Source: CAVXTT01 sp963764685 (GTDB lineage: Bacteria; Bacteroidota; Ignavibacteria; Ignavibacteriales; Ignavibacteriaceae). From it: DNA of 64,000 bases. The position numbers were made by a program, and so were the translations under genes. The notes under the pieces are model-generated. The model was not told the origin of the DNA and did not search any database. It saw only the letters and a list, made by a program, of their open reading frames with translations. The stretch spans positions 4,397 through 68,396 of the forward strand of contig CAVXTT010000007.1 in the NCBI GenBank assembly GCA_963764685.1, given 5' to 3'. Shown here piece by piece: positions 28,715-37,877 of this stretch. Numbering within the stretch: position 1 is the first letter of the stretch; every line of letters begins with the position of its first letter.

Positions 28715-28993
28715 ATGGAAACCGTAACAATTACTGCCAAAATACTAGAAAAGAAAAAGATTGAGTTTTTCCAGACGATGGAGTCGTTAAAAAGCTTAGT
28801 CAAAAGTTTCTGTAGTGAACTGGACATAAAATTCAGCGGCGATAATGATGTACTAATCCTGATACAATTTGAAGGGAAGGAGCAGATGGACAGGAATTTT
28901 AATAACGCAGAATTCAATATTCTAAAAGGTACGGTAAAGAGTTTATGTCGTAATATCTCAATAAACTTTAATTATAAGACCCCTGCAGCTTAG
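28715..28993 (+). CDS. Small protein, possibly ABM (quinol monooxygenase-like) fold
   Basis: 92 residues, cytoplasmic. The pattern VTITAKILEKKKIEFFQTME, then a beta strand DVLILIQFEG and the helix FNILKGTVKSLCRNISINF resembles the dimeric alpha/beta barrel of small ABM proteins (putative quinol monooxygenases). The similarity is one of pattern only and I am not certain. It is the first gene after the candidate sigma-54 promoter. The next gene starts 51 bases further, so it may head the long transcript. A regulatory or ligand-binding role is as likely as an enzymatic one. Confidence 0.6.
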   Translation: METVTITAKILEKKKIEFFQTMESLKSLVKSFCSELDIKFSGDNDVLILIQFEGKEQMDRNFNNAEFNILKGTVKSLCRNISINFNYKTPAA

Positions 28994-29044
28994 AAGATTA
29001 GAAAATCTAAACATAAAACATCAAATTATTATATCAGGAATAAA

Positions 29045-29662
29045 ATGAAAGCAACAAACTTCACTTTAGCTTTAGTAATATTTTTCTTAAGCGCCTTCGT
29101 CTGCCAGGTAAAAGCCCAGAATGAAATATTCGGACTTGCAGGGTATCTGCTGAATGGCGATGTAACCGTTGCCGAAGGAGATCTGAGCTTCGATGACGGC
29201 TTTACATATGGTCTGGGAATAGATATCCCGGTTGACAGGATGATGTCCGCAGAGATCAACTGGAGTATGTCCTCTTCCAAAATTACACTTTACGAATATC
29301 TTGGACCAACCAGGGAAATATCCGATATCAATATTCATCATTTCCAGGCAGGGGCATTAATTGAACCGGAAAAAAATAAAAAGGTTAGTCCTTTTGGTCT
29401 CCTTACATTAGGTGCTGCGCTTTATTCACCTGTTGAAAGTAATATAGATGATGAATGGAGATTTTCAGTTGCTCTTGGGGGCGGATTTAAGGTTAATATA
29501 TCAGATAAAGTAGGGTTAAGATTCCAGGGAAGATTAATAATTCCAATGCAGTTTGCCGGCGGCAGTGTTTATGTCGGTACAGGCGGAGCCGGGGTAAGTG
29601 TCGGTACCTGGACTACCTTCGTAGAAGGAGATTTTATGGGGGGATTATACGTAAGGCTTTAA
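29045..29662 (+). CDS. Outer-membrane beta-barrel protein, 205 aa
   Basis: Signal peptide MKATNFTLALVIFFLSAFVCQVKAQ. The mature part is a barrel: GLGIDIPVDRMMSAEINWSM, then FGLLTLGAALYSPV, then FSVALGGGFKVNISDKVGL, and the closing DFMGGLYVRL. The layout resembles the OmpA-like/OMP_b-brl group, about eight strands. AGGAAT precedes the ATG. It is the second gene in the run headed by the sigma-54 promoter candidate; next gene 48 bases on. Confidence 0.75.
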   Translation: MKATNFTLALVIFFLSAFVCQVKAQNEIFGLAGYLLNGDVTVAEGDLSFDDGFTYGLGIDIPVDRMMSAEINWSMSSSKITLYEYLGPTREISDINIHHFQAGALIEPEKNKKVSPFGLLTLGAALYSPVESNIDDEWRFSVALGGGFKVNISDKVGLRFQGRLIIPMQFAGGSVYVGTGGAGVSVGTWTTFVEGDFMGGLYVRL

Positions 29663-29710
29663 TTTTAATACTCAAAAACAATAAAGAAAAATCAAATCAA
29701 GGAGAAAACA

Positions 29711-30335
29711 ATGAAAAAAGTTAAGCATATAAGACTATTGCTTATCACCGTGCTCTTTGCACTTACTTCAGTCCTGCTGTCATCCTGTTATCCCGATTAC
29801 GGATTAACAGTACAGGATTTTGATATCGTCTATACTGTTAAGGGATGATGCAGCAGATTTTCAAACATACAGAACTTATTCTATGCCTGATTCAGTATTG
29901 AAAATAGGCACCGGAGGGATTCTTGAGCCTAATAACGGGTCAAATGATGCCCTTATTCTTTCAGAACTGAGCAAACAAATGCAGGCATACGGATATACAC
30001 TGGTTGATGACTCTGCAAATGTTTCACTTAAAGTGGGAGTTACCTCTTCTACAACAGTTACATATTATCCGGGCTGGTGGGGCGGATACTATGGTTGGTA
30101 TTATCCATACTACGGGTACGGCGGGTATTCTTACTCTTATACTACCGGGAGTTTATTTATTACCATGATCGATAATGCAAAATTTAATGAGCAGGAACAA
30201 AATATCGGTGCAGTTTGGAATGCAGCTATGAACGGTGTTCTGGACAGCACAACTCCTGCCGAGCTAAGGACAAGAATTGTTAACGGCATCGATAAGATGT
30301 TCGAGCAGTCCCCTTATTTAAAAATCTATGAATAA
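29711..30335 (+). CDS. DUF4136-type lipoprotein, one frameshift
   Basis: ATG 29711, with GGAG seven bases upstream, gives a lipoprotein signal with lipobox LLSSC near residue 28. The frame then stops at 29846. Removing the G at 29837 joins DFDIVYT to LRDDAADFQTYRTYSMPDSV and the rest of a DUF4136 protein: SELSKQMQAYGYTLVDDSANVSL in the middle, a Tyr/Gly-rich loop, NIGAVWNAAMNGVL and the final EQSPYLKIYE. About 207 residues in total. It is the middle one of three related lipoproteins in the window (17933, 29711, 31585). Role unknown; anchored in the periplasm or outer membrane. Confidence 0.78.
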
Positions 30336-30372
30336 AAATATTAATAAGTAAAAACCGGAGATTATAAAAATT

Positions 30373-30996
30373 ATGAAAATAAAATATATTGTTGCGATAA
30401 TCGCAATCGTATCGTGCACAAGCTTTGCACAGGAGCTTATTACAAATGTAACCTGGAATATCGGTATTCCGGTTGCAAAGATGAATGAGTACACAACCGA
30501 TGTTACCTACAGAGGCTTTACTCTTTCCGGCAGGAGATTTTTTGATAAGGAAAACTCCATAGGACTTATGGCGGGCTGGAATGTTTTTGATGAAAAAAAC
30601 TATAACCCGATCAATCTGGATCTGGGAGGTGCTTCAGGAACTATATCAGGAACCCAGATACGCTCGGTTAATAGTTTTCCGATACTTGTAGGCATACATC
30701 GTTATTTCGGAAATAAAAAAGATATGCGGGCATTTGTGGGTTTAAATACAGGTGTTTATTATATCCTGCAGCGCCTGGATATTGGAGTTTACAGGTTAGA
30801 TAATGACAACTGGCATTTTGGTTTGGCACCGGAAGCAGGTCTTATTGTTCCCATTGAAGGGCAGACAGGTTTTTATGCCGGTGCGAGATATAATTATGCA
30901 TTCGATTCCGGTACTGCATTAGGCGGTGCGGAAAATAATTATTACTCATTCTGGGAAATAAATTTAGGCTTCACATTCTCTTCAATGTGGTTTTAA
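30373..30996 (+). CDS. Outer-membrane beta-barrel protein, 207 aa
   Basis: Signal peptide MKIKYIVAIIAIVSCTSFAQ. Barrel strands follow (NVTWNIGIPVAKMNEYTTDV, SVNSFPILVGIHRYFGNKKD, GLAPEAGLIVPIEGQTGFYA) with the last strand FWEINLGFTFSSMWF. Eight to ten strands expected. It sits 37 bases after the DUF4136 lipoprotein and 53 before the helical periplasmic protein, in one likely transcript. No named family and no enzymatic motif. Confidence 0.75.
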   Translation: MKIKYIVAIIAIVSCTSFAQELITNVTWNIGIPVAKMNEYTTDVTYRGFTLSGRRFFDKENSIGLMAGWNVFDEKNYNPINLDLGGASGTISGTQIRSVNSFPILVGIHRYFGNKKDMRAFVGLNTGVYYILQRLDIGVYRLDNDNWHFGLAPEAGLIVPIEGQTGFYAGARYNYAFDSGTALGGAENNYYSFWEINLGFTFSSMWF

Positions 30997-31049
30997 CTGA
31001 AGCCTGTTAAACAGATAAAAAAGATATTAACAATAACGGAGATATTATA

Positions 31050-31529
31050 ATGAAACAACTTATTCTTAGTGCAATATTTTTATTCACCTCTGTACTTTTA
31101 AATGCTCAGACAATAAATGATCAGATCGAACTTCTGAAATCAGATCTGAAGAATAACAGAAAAACAGTTATCACAGAAACTATGAATTTTACAGAGTCCG
31201 AGTCAAAAATATTCTGGCCTATATACAGAGAATATGAAGTTGAGCTTGAAAAATTGAGCGACAAGCGGATAGCAGCGATTAAAGACTTTGCTGAGAATTA
31301 TGACTCGCTTACCAATGAAAAAGCAGATGAACTGATGCAGACCAGCTTCTCGTTTCTTGAGGACAGGCTAAGTCTCAATAAAAAATACTATAACAAGTAT
31401 GCTAAGGAACTGTCACCAACTATTGCTGCAAAATATATGCAGCTTGAGAATGAGATACAGTTAATCATCGATATGCAGGTCGCTTCTGCACTTCCATACT
31501 TTAAAAAAACAGAAATGAATAAGAAATAA
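31050..31529 (+). CDS. Helical periplasmic protein (Spy/CpxP-like in pattern)
   Basis: Signal peptide MKQLILSAIFLFTSVLLNAQ. The 139-residue mature part is almost fully helical and highly charged: EIFWPIYREYEVELEK-like (observed SKIFWPIYREYEVELEKLSD) and FSFLEDRLSLNKKYYNKYAK. This resembles small periplasmic chaperone-like or sensor proteins, but no LTxxQ motif is present, so the family is uncertain. A stable hairpin follows its stop. It is in the same run as the barrel and lipoprotein genes. Confidence 0.65.
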   Translation: MKQLILSAIFLFTSVLLNAQTINDQIELLKSDLKNNRKTVITETMNFTESESKIFWPIYREYEVELEKLSDKRIAAIKDFAENYDSLTNEKADELMQTSFSFLEDRLSLNKKYYNKYAKELSPTIAAKYMQLENEIQLIIDMQVASALPYFKKTEMNKK

Positions 31530-31541
31530 TTCATTAAAAAC

Positions 31542-31566
31542 GAGCCGGATGAATGTCATCCGGCTC
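31542..31566 (+). terminator. Hairpin between operon genes, possible attenuating terminator
   Basis: GAGCCGGATGA pairs perfectly with TCATCCGGCTC over a three-base loop, 13 bases after a stop. Only a weak T-rich tail follows. The downstream gene has its own AAAGGAG, so partial read-through is likely. Confidence 0.6.
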
Positions 31567-31584
31567 TTACTTAAAGGAGATATT

Positions 31585-32112
31585 ATGTTAGGAAATTTCG
31601 TTTCAAGAACAGGCGCAGTACTGATTGCTGCTTTAATTATTGCAGGATGTTCATCGATAACGGTAAATCAGGATTATAATCCTGCTTACGATTTTTCGAA
31701 GCTAAAAACATTCGGCTTCCTTCCTATTACTGAAAATGCCGGAATTGATCAACTTAATGCAAACAGGCTTAAAGAAGCTATTGCTGCAAACCTATCTGCA
31801 AAAGGATATATCCCTTCAGAACAGGCAGATTTTGGGATAGCATTGTTTTTCAGTAAGAAAACTAAAACTGAAATACAGGACTATGGATACGGTTACGGAT
31901 ATGGTTACTGGGGGATGAGAGATGTACAGGTCTCTCAATACGATGAAGGGACAATTGTTATTGATTTTATTGACATCTCTGCAAAAGAGCTTGTTTGGAG
32001 GGGAATGGGCACCGGTGTGGTTGGCCAGACTCTAACAACTGAAGAGCGTACTGAAAAAATTAATAACGCCGTTACCCAGATATTGGCTCAGTTTCCTCCA
32101 ACAAAGGAATAA
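31585..32112 (+). CDS. DUF4136-type lipoprotein
   Basis: 175 residues with lipobox IIAGC near residue 23. It has the family pattern SITVNQDYNPAYDFSKLKTF, then FGFLPITENAG, NRLKEAIAANLSAKGYIPSE, QADFGIALFFSKKTKTEIQD, a Tyr/Gly loop, and TIVIDFIDISAKELVWRGMG followed by EKINNAVTQILAQFPP. That is a complete DUF4136 protein. AAAGGAG seven bases before ATG 31585 decides against the longer open frame from 31549, which would overlap the hairpin. Envelope-located; function unknown. Confidence 0.85.
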   Translation: MLGNFVSRTGAVLIAALIIAGCSSITVNQDYNPAYDFSKLKTFGFLPITENAGIDQLNANRLKEAIAANLSAKGYIPSEQADFGIALFFSKKTKTEIQDYGYGYGYGYWGMRDVQVSQYDEGTIVIDFIDISAKELVWRGMGTGVVGQTLTTEERTEKINNAVTQILAQFPPTKE

Positions 32113-32188
32113 AAATAATTCAAATTAAAACAAGTATGCTGGACTTAAACGATCAAATAAATTTCAAAATAACTTGAAAGGTCTCTAT

Positions 32189-33406
32189 ATGAAAAAATTT
32201 TACAGCATTATTATTCTCGTCGCAATGCTGGTGCTTGTTGACTCAATGGTAGTACAAGCCCAGGATGGGAAAAACTGGCTGCAGATTTATGGGTTTGCAA
32301 TGACCGATATAGGTTATAATGCTAACCAGATTCATCCTGATTGGTTTGATGTAATAAGACCAACTAAACTTCCGACCGTAAAAGATCAGTATGGTACTGA
32401 CGGTAATGCATACTTCAGTGTCCGCCAGACAAGATTCGGTACAAAAAGCAGTACTGCCACAGGATTGGGAGAACTCTTCACTCAATTTGAGTGGGAATTA
32501 TTTGGCACAGGTGTAGATGCCGGACAAACAACCATCCGTCTCCGTCACGCTTACGGGGAGCTTGGGCAGTTCGGCGTTGGTCAGTATTGGTCGCCGTTTA
32601 TGGACATAGATGTATTCCCGAATACCGTTGAGTATTGGGGACCAACAGGTATGGCATTCTTCCGCAATATCCAGGTCCGCTGGATGCCTATAAAAGGAGA
32701 TTCCCGTTTAACATTTGCTTTGGAAAGACCCGGCGCAAGTGCTGATCAGGGTGATTATGCCGGACACGTTGAGCTCCAGAATGTTAAATCTAATTTCCCT
32801 GCTCCTGATTTCTCAGCTGAATACCGGTTTGGACGCCCCTGGGGTTATGTAGAACTGGCAGGTATTGTCAGATATATGAAATGGGAAGATCTTAGTCCTA
32901 CACCGGTAGACATAAGCGGTGATGCAGTCGGCTGGGGATTAAATCTCAGCTCCAATATCAAATTCCTTCAGAATAATGTTCTCAGACTTTCTGTTGTGTA
33001 TGGAGAAGGGATACAGAACTATATGAATGATGCACCAGCTGATGTTGCTATTGAGGACAGTGCTGTTACTAATCCTGAAGGTGTCCCGATTCCGCTGCTT
33101 GGTGTAGTTGCTTTTCTGGAACACAGCTGGAGTGATAAGTTTGCAACCGCAATTGGTTACTCCTTCATTGATATTGATAATACAAATGGACAGAGCTTTG
33201 ATGCTTTCAGCAAAGGCGATTATGCAGTTGGAAACCTAGTATATACTCCTGTCCAGGATGTTATGATGGCAGCAGAAGTACAATGGGGCAAGCGTGAGAA
33301 TTTTAAAGACTCACCAACTCCTAATGATAATTATTTAAAAACAGCAGATATTGTAAAGGTCCAGTTCTCATTTAAATATAATTTTTCACATAAAATGTTT
33401 TTTTAA
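32189..33406 (+). CDS. DcaP-like trimeric porin
   Basis: 405 residues. Signal peptide MKKFYSIIILVAMLVLVDSM...QAQ, then IYGFAMTDIGYNANQIHP, FSVRQTRFGTKSSTATGLGE, TQFEWELFG, RHAYGELGQFGVGQYWSPFM and a long barrel ending in FKYNFSHKMFF. These are the landmarks of the DcaP family of outer-membrane channels, whose characterised member is linked to dicarboxylate and other anionic substrates. It stands 28 bases before the secreted glutaminase and near aspartase and a C4-dicarboxylate carrier, so it may admit amino or dicarboxylic acids. A second DcaP-like gene lies at 49389. The start at 32189 has AAAGG upstream. Confidence 0.82.
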   Translation: MKKFYSIIILVAMLVLVDSMVVQAQDGKNWLQIYGFAMTDIGYNANQIHPDWFDVIRPTKLPTVKDQYGTDGNAYFSVRQTRFGTKSSTATGLGELFTQFEWELFGTGVDAGQTTIRLRHAYGELGQFGVGQYWSPFMDIDVFPNTVEYWGPTGMAFFRNIQVRWMPIKGDSRLTFALERPGASADQGDYAGHVELQNVKSNFPAPDFSAEYRFGRPWGYVELAGIVRYMKWEDLSPTPVDISGDAVGWGLNLSSNIKFLQNNVLRLSVVYGEGIQNYMNDAPADVAIEDSAVTNPEGVPIPLLGVVAFLEHSWSDKFATAIGYSFIDIDNTNGQSFDAFSKGDYAVGNLVYTPVQDVMMAAEVQWGKRENFKDSPTPNDNYLKTADIVKVQFSFKYNFSHKMFF

Positions 33407-33434
33407 AGAATAGACAGTAAGCTAAGGAGGCTAT

Positions 33435-34457
33435 ATGAAAAAATTAATTGTCGGGATGACAATTCTTTTGACGGCAGTATTATTTCTCTCTGCTCCGGTA
33501 TCTGTACTTGCACAGGATATGAGCAAGGCTAATATAGAGAAAGTTCTGAAGGAGGCTTATGAGAAATTTAAGGATGTCAAGGAAGGCGAAAATGCAAGCT
33601 ACATAAAAGAGCTTGCCACCGTTGATCCGAAAATATTTGGTATAGGACTTGTAACAACCGATGGTCAGGTCTACACAATGGGAGATGTTGAATCAATGGT
33701 CTCCATCCAGAGTGTATCCAAAGTATTCACTATGGCAAAAGTAATTGAAGAGCAGGGACATCAGGCCGTCCAGGATAAAATTGGTGTAGATGCAACAGGT
33801 GAGGTTTTTAATTCAATTGTTGCAGTTGAAAGAATGAGAGGAAAGGAAATAAATCCGCTCGTTAATCCAGGTGCAATTGCTTCAACCAGTCTTATTAATG
33901 GTGCCGATTCATCTGCAAAGTGGAAAAGCATTCTTCAGGTTCACAGCGACTTCGCGGGACGGCAGCTTGCTCTGAATATGCCTGTCTATATAAGCGAAGC
34001 CGGTGATAATCTTCGCAACCAGGCAATTGCTCACTTGCTTTTGGCTTACGGCAGAATGTATTTCGATCCGGTACAGGCAACTGATATTTATACAAAACAA
34101 TGTGCTATAAATGTAAGTGCTAAAGATCTGGGAATGATGGCAGGAACTTTGGCTAACGGCGGAGTTAACCCTGTAACAAAGAAGAAGGTAGTATCTCCGG
34201 AAACAGTGGAATACACATTACCGGTTATGTCAACTGCAGGACTTTATGATGATTCAGGCATCTGGTTCTATAATGCAGGTGTTCCTGCAAAGAGTGGTGT
34301 GGGCGGCGGATTAATTGCTGTAATTCCCGGTAAATTTGGTATTGGGGTAGTATCACCGCCTCTTGATAAGGCTGGCAACAGCGTTAAGGCTCAGCTTGTT
34401 ATTAAATATGTTATCGAGCAGTTGAAGGTTAATCCTTATTTGATTCAGCCAAAGTAA
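33435..34457 (+). CDS. glsA: Secreted glutaminase
   Basis: 340 residues. The N-terminus is a signal peptide (MKKLIVGMTILLTAVLFL...VLAQD), absent from the usual cytoplasmic glutaminase of about 308 residues. The enzyme domain is complete: PKIFGIGLVTTDGQVYTMGD, then the serine/lysine site SIQSVSKVFTMAKVI, NPLVNPGAIASTSLI, CAINVSAKDLGMMAGTLANG, and GIWFYNAGVPAKSGVGGGLI with GKFGIGVVSPPLD. It would turn glutamine into glutamate and ammonia in the periplasm. GGAGG precedes the ATG. Located in the run with secreted asparaginase and aspartase. Confidence 0.93.
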   Translation: MKKLIVGMTILLTAVLFLSAPVSVLAQDMSKANIEKVLKEAYEKFKDVKEGENASYIKELATVDPKIFGIGLVTTDGQVYTMGDVESMVSIQSVSKVFTMAKVIEEQGHQAVQDKIGVDATGEVFNSIVAVERMRGKEINPLVNPGAIASTSLINGADSSAKWKSILQVHSDFAGRQLALNMPVYISEAGDNLRNQAIAHLLLAYGRMYFDPVQATDIYTKQCAINVSAKDLGMMAGTLANGGVNPVTKKKVVSPETVEYTLPVMSTAGLYDDSGIWFYNAGVPAKSGVGGGLIAVIPGKFGIGVVSPPLDKAGNSVKAQLVIKYVIEQLKVNPYLIQPK

Positions 34458-34482
34458 AAAAATTATCTTCCAAATAGTACTG

Positions 34483-34536
34483 AGGCCGTATTAGATCATT
34501 GTTTTTATAACTAAACAAGCTGGTTTAATACGGCCT
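34483..34536 (+). terminator. Hairpin after glutaminase, possible terminator
   Basis: AGGCCGTATTA (34483-34493) pairs perfectly with TAATACGGCCT (34526-34536) over a 32-base loop. There is no T-run, so it may be a processing or stabilising structure rather than a true terminator. Confidence 0.4.
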
Positions 34537-34572
34537 TAATAATTTCAGCAAATTAAGGAGTCAAAAATATAT

Positions 34573-35905
34573 ATGAAGAGCTCATATTACTTAATTCTTA
34601 CAATCATTTGCTTTTCAACTTTTGTAAAAGCACAGGATGAAGCAGGTGTTACTCCTGATACGGCTAGTACAGGTGGAACTTTTGTGGGAATTGTAGAAGA
34701 CAGAATGTTTGAAAATACAACTGCAGGAGAGTTTACACCGGGTAAAGGGTTTACATTATTCAAAACAGAGTTGGCGAGTCTTAATATCAGTGTATATGGT
34801 CTTGCCAGGTATATAAACCAGATGCCGGGGAACCAATCTTTTGATGATCACCTGAATCGCACACGTGATGGCGACACACGAAACGACATATGGTGGCATC
34901 GTACATTCGTTTGGGTTTCGGGCATTCTTCTATACACCAAAATTAAGATACACTGTATCGGTTTGGGGATTGGCAGCTACAAACCAGGTACTGATCTTTG
35001 GAAACCTCCAGATACGCTCTTAGTTCTGCCATTACGTTGGAGCCGGGATAGTACCGAATTTAGGAACCCGTTCAATGCAGGGACCATGGCCATACTTTTT
35101 ATCCAGCGACCGTGTACTGGCAGAAGAATTTTTCAGACCCGGATTTACCTCAGGAGCCTGGATAACGGGCGAACCTCTTGCCAAAGTTCAGGTATTGGGC
35201 TAATGGTTGGTAATAATTTAAGTCAGCTGGGTGTAACTGCCTCACAACTTACCCGTGAACTTAGTACAAGTGCAAGTGTCTGGTGGATGCCGACGACCGG
35301 AGAATTCGGTCCCAGAGGCGGTTACGGTGATTTTGAAATGCATCAGGAATTTGCAACAAGGTTTGGTGCTTCTTTTGTCCACGCCCGGGAAGAATCGTCA
35401 ATCAGCGGTTGGTACTCCGTCTGGAGAGACTCAGGTAAAATTATCTGATGGAGTTCTGTTATACGATACCGGCTCCCTTGCTGATGGTGTAACAGTCATT
35501 GATGCTGATTTTGATCAGGCAGCTGTTGATGCGGCTATTAAAATCAACGGCTTGCATCTACAGGCTGAATACTATGTACGAAATTTGTCGAAGTTTAATG
35601 CAGATGGTCCAGTTACCAGTACTCTGAAATATTTGATCACGGTTTTTATGCAATGGTATCATATGAGGCTTATTCCCAAAGCTATTCAGGTTTACACAGC
35701 AACCTCCAGGATATACGATGATTTTAAAAGATATCCCTGGGATGTTGTTGCCGGTATGAACTGGTATCCTTCAGGCAGCAGGAGTTTAAGATTGAATCTG
35801 CACGCCATTTATGTTGAAAAGTCACCTGCATCTTCTTCTTTCGGATTTTATATAAATGGGCAAACAGGTACTACAATTTCTACAGGAGTTGATTTTATAT
35901 TCTAA
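34573..35905 (+). pseudogene. Outer-membrane porin, heavily frameshifted
   Basis: A signal peptide (MKSSYYLILTIICFSTFVKAQ) and a normal beginning (LFKTELASLNISVYGLARYI, RNDIWWHRTFVWVSG) show a porin of about 440 residues. After about 34920 the protein continues through at least six frame changes, with conserved pieces in order: FFYTPKLRYTVSVWGLAATN, GAGIVPNLGTRSMQGPWPYF, FFRPGFTSGAWITGEPLAKV, LMVGNNLSQLGVTASQLTRE, VKLSDGVLLYDTG, DHGFYAMVSYEAYSQSYSGL, and the closing TGTTISTGVDFIF. It resembles Porin_O_P-type channels. Indel density is the highest in the window, while its intact neighbours lie 24 and 115 bases away. Either a dead gene or badly read DNA. Confidence 0.78.
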
Positions 35906-35929
35906 AAATGAAACGTAAGAAGAAAAAAA

Positions 35930-37000
35930 ATGAAAAAATATTTTTGTAATAATCTGCTGCAAGGTTTGGCCCTGTCAATATTCTTAATTGTAATGGCCCA
36001 TCCTCAGTCCAAACAGGATTACCTGTTTAACGATTCCCATTTCCATTTAACAAACTATGTTCAGGAAGGTATCGGTCTTGAGTTTTACGTTGACAGTATA
36101 ATGGGAGATAAGGTCGGCCGTTCTACAGTATTTGGATTGCCTCTGCAGCAGCAATGGTCTTACCGGGTAACTGGTGATAACGCACCAACATATTATCTCG
36201 ATACTGATGCTCATTTGTACTACTACTCATTTTGCGATGCATACATTGCAATGGAGTATAAATCACTTTCTAAAGAAAAACAGGGACGGCTTGATCCGAT
36301 GATCATAGGATTTAATCCTACCGATATGTATGCAGCTGATCATATAAAGCGGGTGCTAAAAGTATTTCCCGGAGTGTTTACAGGAATAGGTGAATTCAGC
36401 ATCCATAAGGAATTCGTTTCTTCAAAAATAGAAGGCGATGTTGCTAGTTTCACCGATCCGGCACTGGATAGGATCCTAGATTTTTGTGCCGAGAGCGGGC
36501 TGCTGGTAATTCTCCACAATGATATCGATAATCCTTTCCCCAAGCCGGGCAAACCAAATTATTTAACCGGAATGCAGGACCTGATCAAAAGACATCCCGA
36601 AACAAAAATAATATGGGCTCATCTTGGATTAGGGAGAATAATAAAGCCGATCGAAAATATGGGATCCCTGTTCGAAGATATGCTGAAGGATCCTGCTTAT
36701 AACAATCTCTATTTTGATCTATCCTGGGATGAAGTTGCAAAATGGCTTGATTACACTGATCAATCCTTAGCTAAAACTGCAGAGATAATAGGAAAATATC
36801 CTGATAGGTTTTTGTTCGGTACTGATAATGTTGCCCCTGCAGCTCAGGAGCAGCAGCTTAGAGTTTACCATTTATATGACAGACTATGGAAGGCTTTAGG
36901 TGAAGAGGTCACATATAAAGTATGTATAGGAAATTATGAAAAACTATTTGATGATGCCCGGCTTAAAGTGAGAGCCTGGGAGAAAGTTAATGTAAAATAA
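35930..37000 (+). CDS. Secreted amidohydrolase-family protein
   Basis: 356 residues. Signal peptide of about 25 residues (ends near AHPQS). The mature part is a TIM-barrel amidohydrolase of the amidohydrolase-2 type: NDSHFHL (metal-binding H-x-H), GFNPTDMYAADHIKRVLKVF, PGVFTGIGEFSIHKEF, LLVILHNDID (third His), IIWAHLGLGR (fourth His) and RFLFGTDNVAP (Asp). All expected ligands are present, so it is probably active. The substrate is unknown. Its place between porins and the Asp/Asn genes suggests release of a small acid or amine in the periplasm. It starts 24 bases after the broken porin. Confidence 0.82.
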   Translation: MKKYFCNNLLQGLALSIFLIVMAHPQSKQDYLFNDSHFHLTNYVQEGIGLEFYVDSIMGDKVGRSTVFGLPLQQQWSYRVTGDNAPTYYLDTDAHLYYYSFCDAYIAMEYKSLSKEKQGRLDPMIIGFNPTDMYAADHIKRVLKVFPGVFTGIGEFSIHKEFVSSKIEGDVASFTDPALDRILDFCAESGLLVILHNDIDNPFPKPGKPNYLTGMQDLIKRHPETKIIWAHLGLGRIIKPIENMGSLFEDMLKDPAYNNLYFDLSWDEVAKWLDYTDQSLAKTAEIIGKYPDRFLFGTDNVAPAAQEQQLRVYHLYDRLWKALGEEVTYKVCIGNYEKLFDDARLKVRAWEKVNVK

Positions 37001-37027
37001 ACTCAATAGAAAGAATTACGAACCCAA

Positions 37028-37789
37028 ATGGAAGTTCAAATTAATAAAATACTATACGGAATTGTTTTAGGTCTCATTTTTGTTTTTTCTCATACAATTC
37101 AAGCACAGCAGTTTAATTCTGATAATTACCTGTCAAAACCCCACGGGGTAGCAACTATCATACTTACTTATGGTGAACGGAACTCGATGTATATGAATAC
37201 ATTTTCGCTCTTTCCCCGCTGGGAATTTACAGCTGCTGCTTATATATATAATAATGATAATGACCCGGCTACAGATGACGGATACTCAACTTCTTTTTAT
37301 GCGAAGTATATGATTTATGAGAACGAAGCGAAGACAGCCGGGTTAGCGGTTAAAGCGGGTACTGGTCTTGATCCCGGTTATCTGGATGGAAATGACAGAG
37401 TAAACGATGCTTTTAAAACCTACTGGACAAATGTACCAATAACATTCGCGTTTTTTGATAACTTAATATCCTGGGATGTTATGCCCGGTGCAAGTTTTAC
37501 AAAGCATTACGGCGAAGAGGATAAAACTGTTTGGGCTTTTACTTATTCTACCCGTTTGGCTTATTACCCTTTTAATCCGGAGTGGGCAATTGTCGGTGAA
37601 CTTTATGGATCCGAAGGTGAACTGGGAGCGAAACCAGAATATAGAACAGGCTTACGATGGGAACCGAATCAATATTCAGTTTTTGCCCTTACATATGATG
37701 ATGAAATAGGAGGCACCAACGGTGCGGGTTTTGAATTCGGTGTTATGCTATTCACTCCGCCATTTGCCTGCATAGGCGGCTGCGATTAA
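37028..37789 (+). CDS. Putative outer-membrane protein, 253 aa
   Basis: Signal peptide up to about QAQQFN (residue 30). Beta-rich: VATIILTYGERNSMYMNTFS, FPRWEFTAAAYIYNNDNDPA, GYSTSFYAKYMIY and ALTYDDEIGGTNGAGFEFGV. It ends in two cysteines (PFACIGGCD), unusual for a barrel protein, where the last residue is mostly aromatic. I do not recognise the family. It starts 27 bases after the amidohydrolase and is probably co-transcribed. It may be a barrel or a periplasmic beta protein. Confidence 0.68.
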   Translation: MEVQINKILYGIVLGLIFVFSHTIQAQQFNSDNYLSKPHGVATIILTYGERNSMYMNTFSLFPRWEFTAAAYIYNNDNDPATDDGYSTSFYAKYMIYENEAKTAGLAVKAGTGLDPGYLDGNDRVNDAFKTYWTNVPITFAFFDNLISWDVMPGASFTKHYGEEDKTVWAFTYSTRLAYYPFNPEWAIVGELYGSEGELGAKPEYRTGLRWEPNQYSVFALTYDDEIGGTNGAGFEFGVMLFTPPFACIGGCD

Positions 37790-37877
37790 GGAGCTAAACT
37801 ATACGAAAAATGGAGTAAAAATTTTACTAATGCTTCGGGTGAGCGACAGTTTAATTTATGATCAGTAATAAAAAAAG

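Noticed and set aside
36340..36552. Minus-strand frame inside the amidohydrolase gene
   Set aside because: It is a shadow of a well-supported gene on the plus strand.
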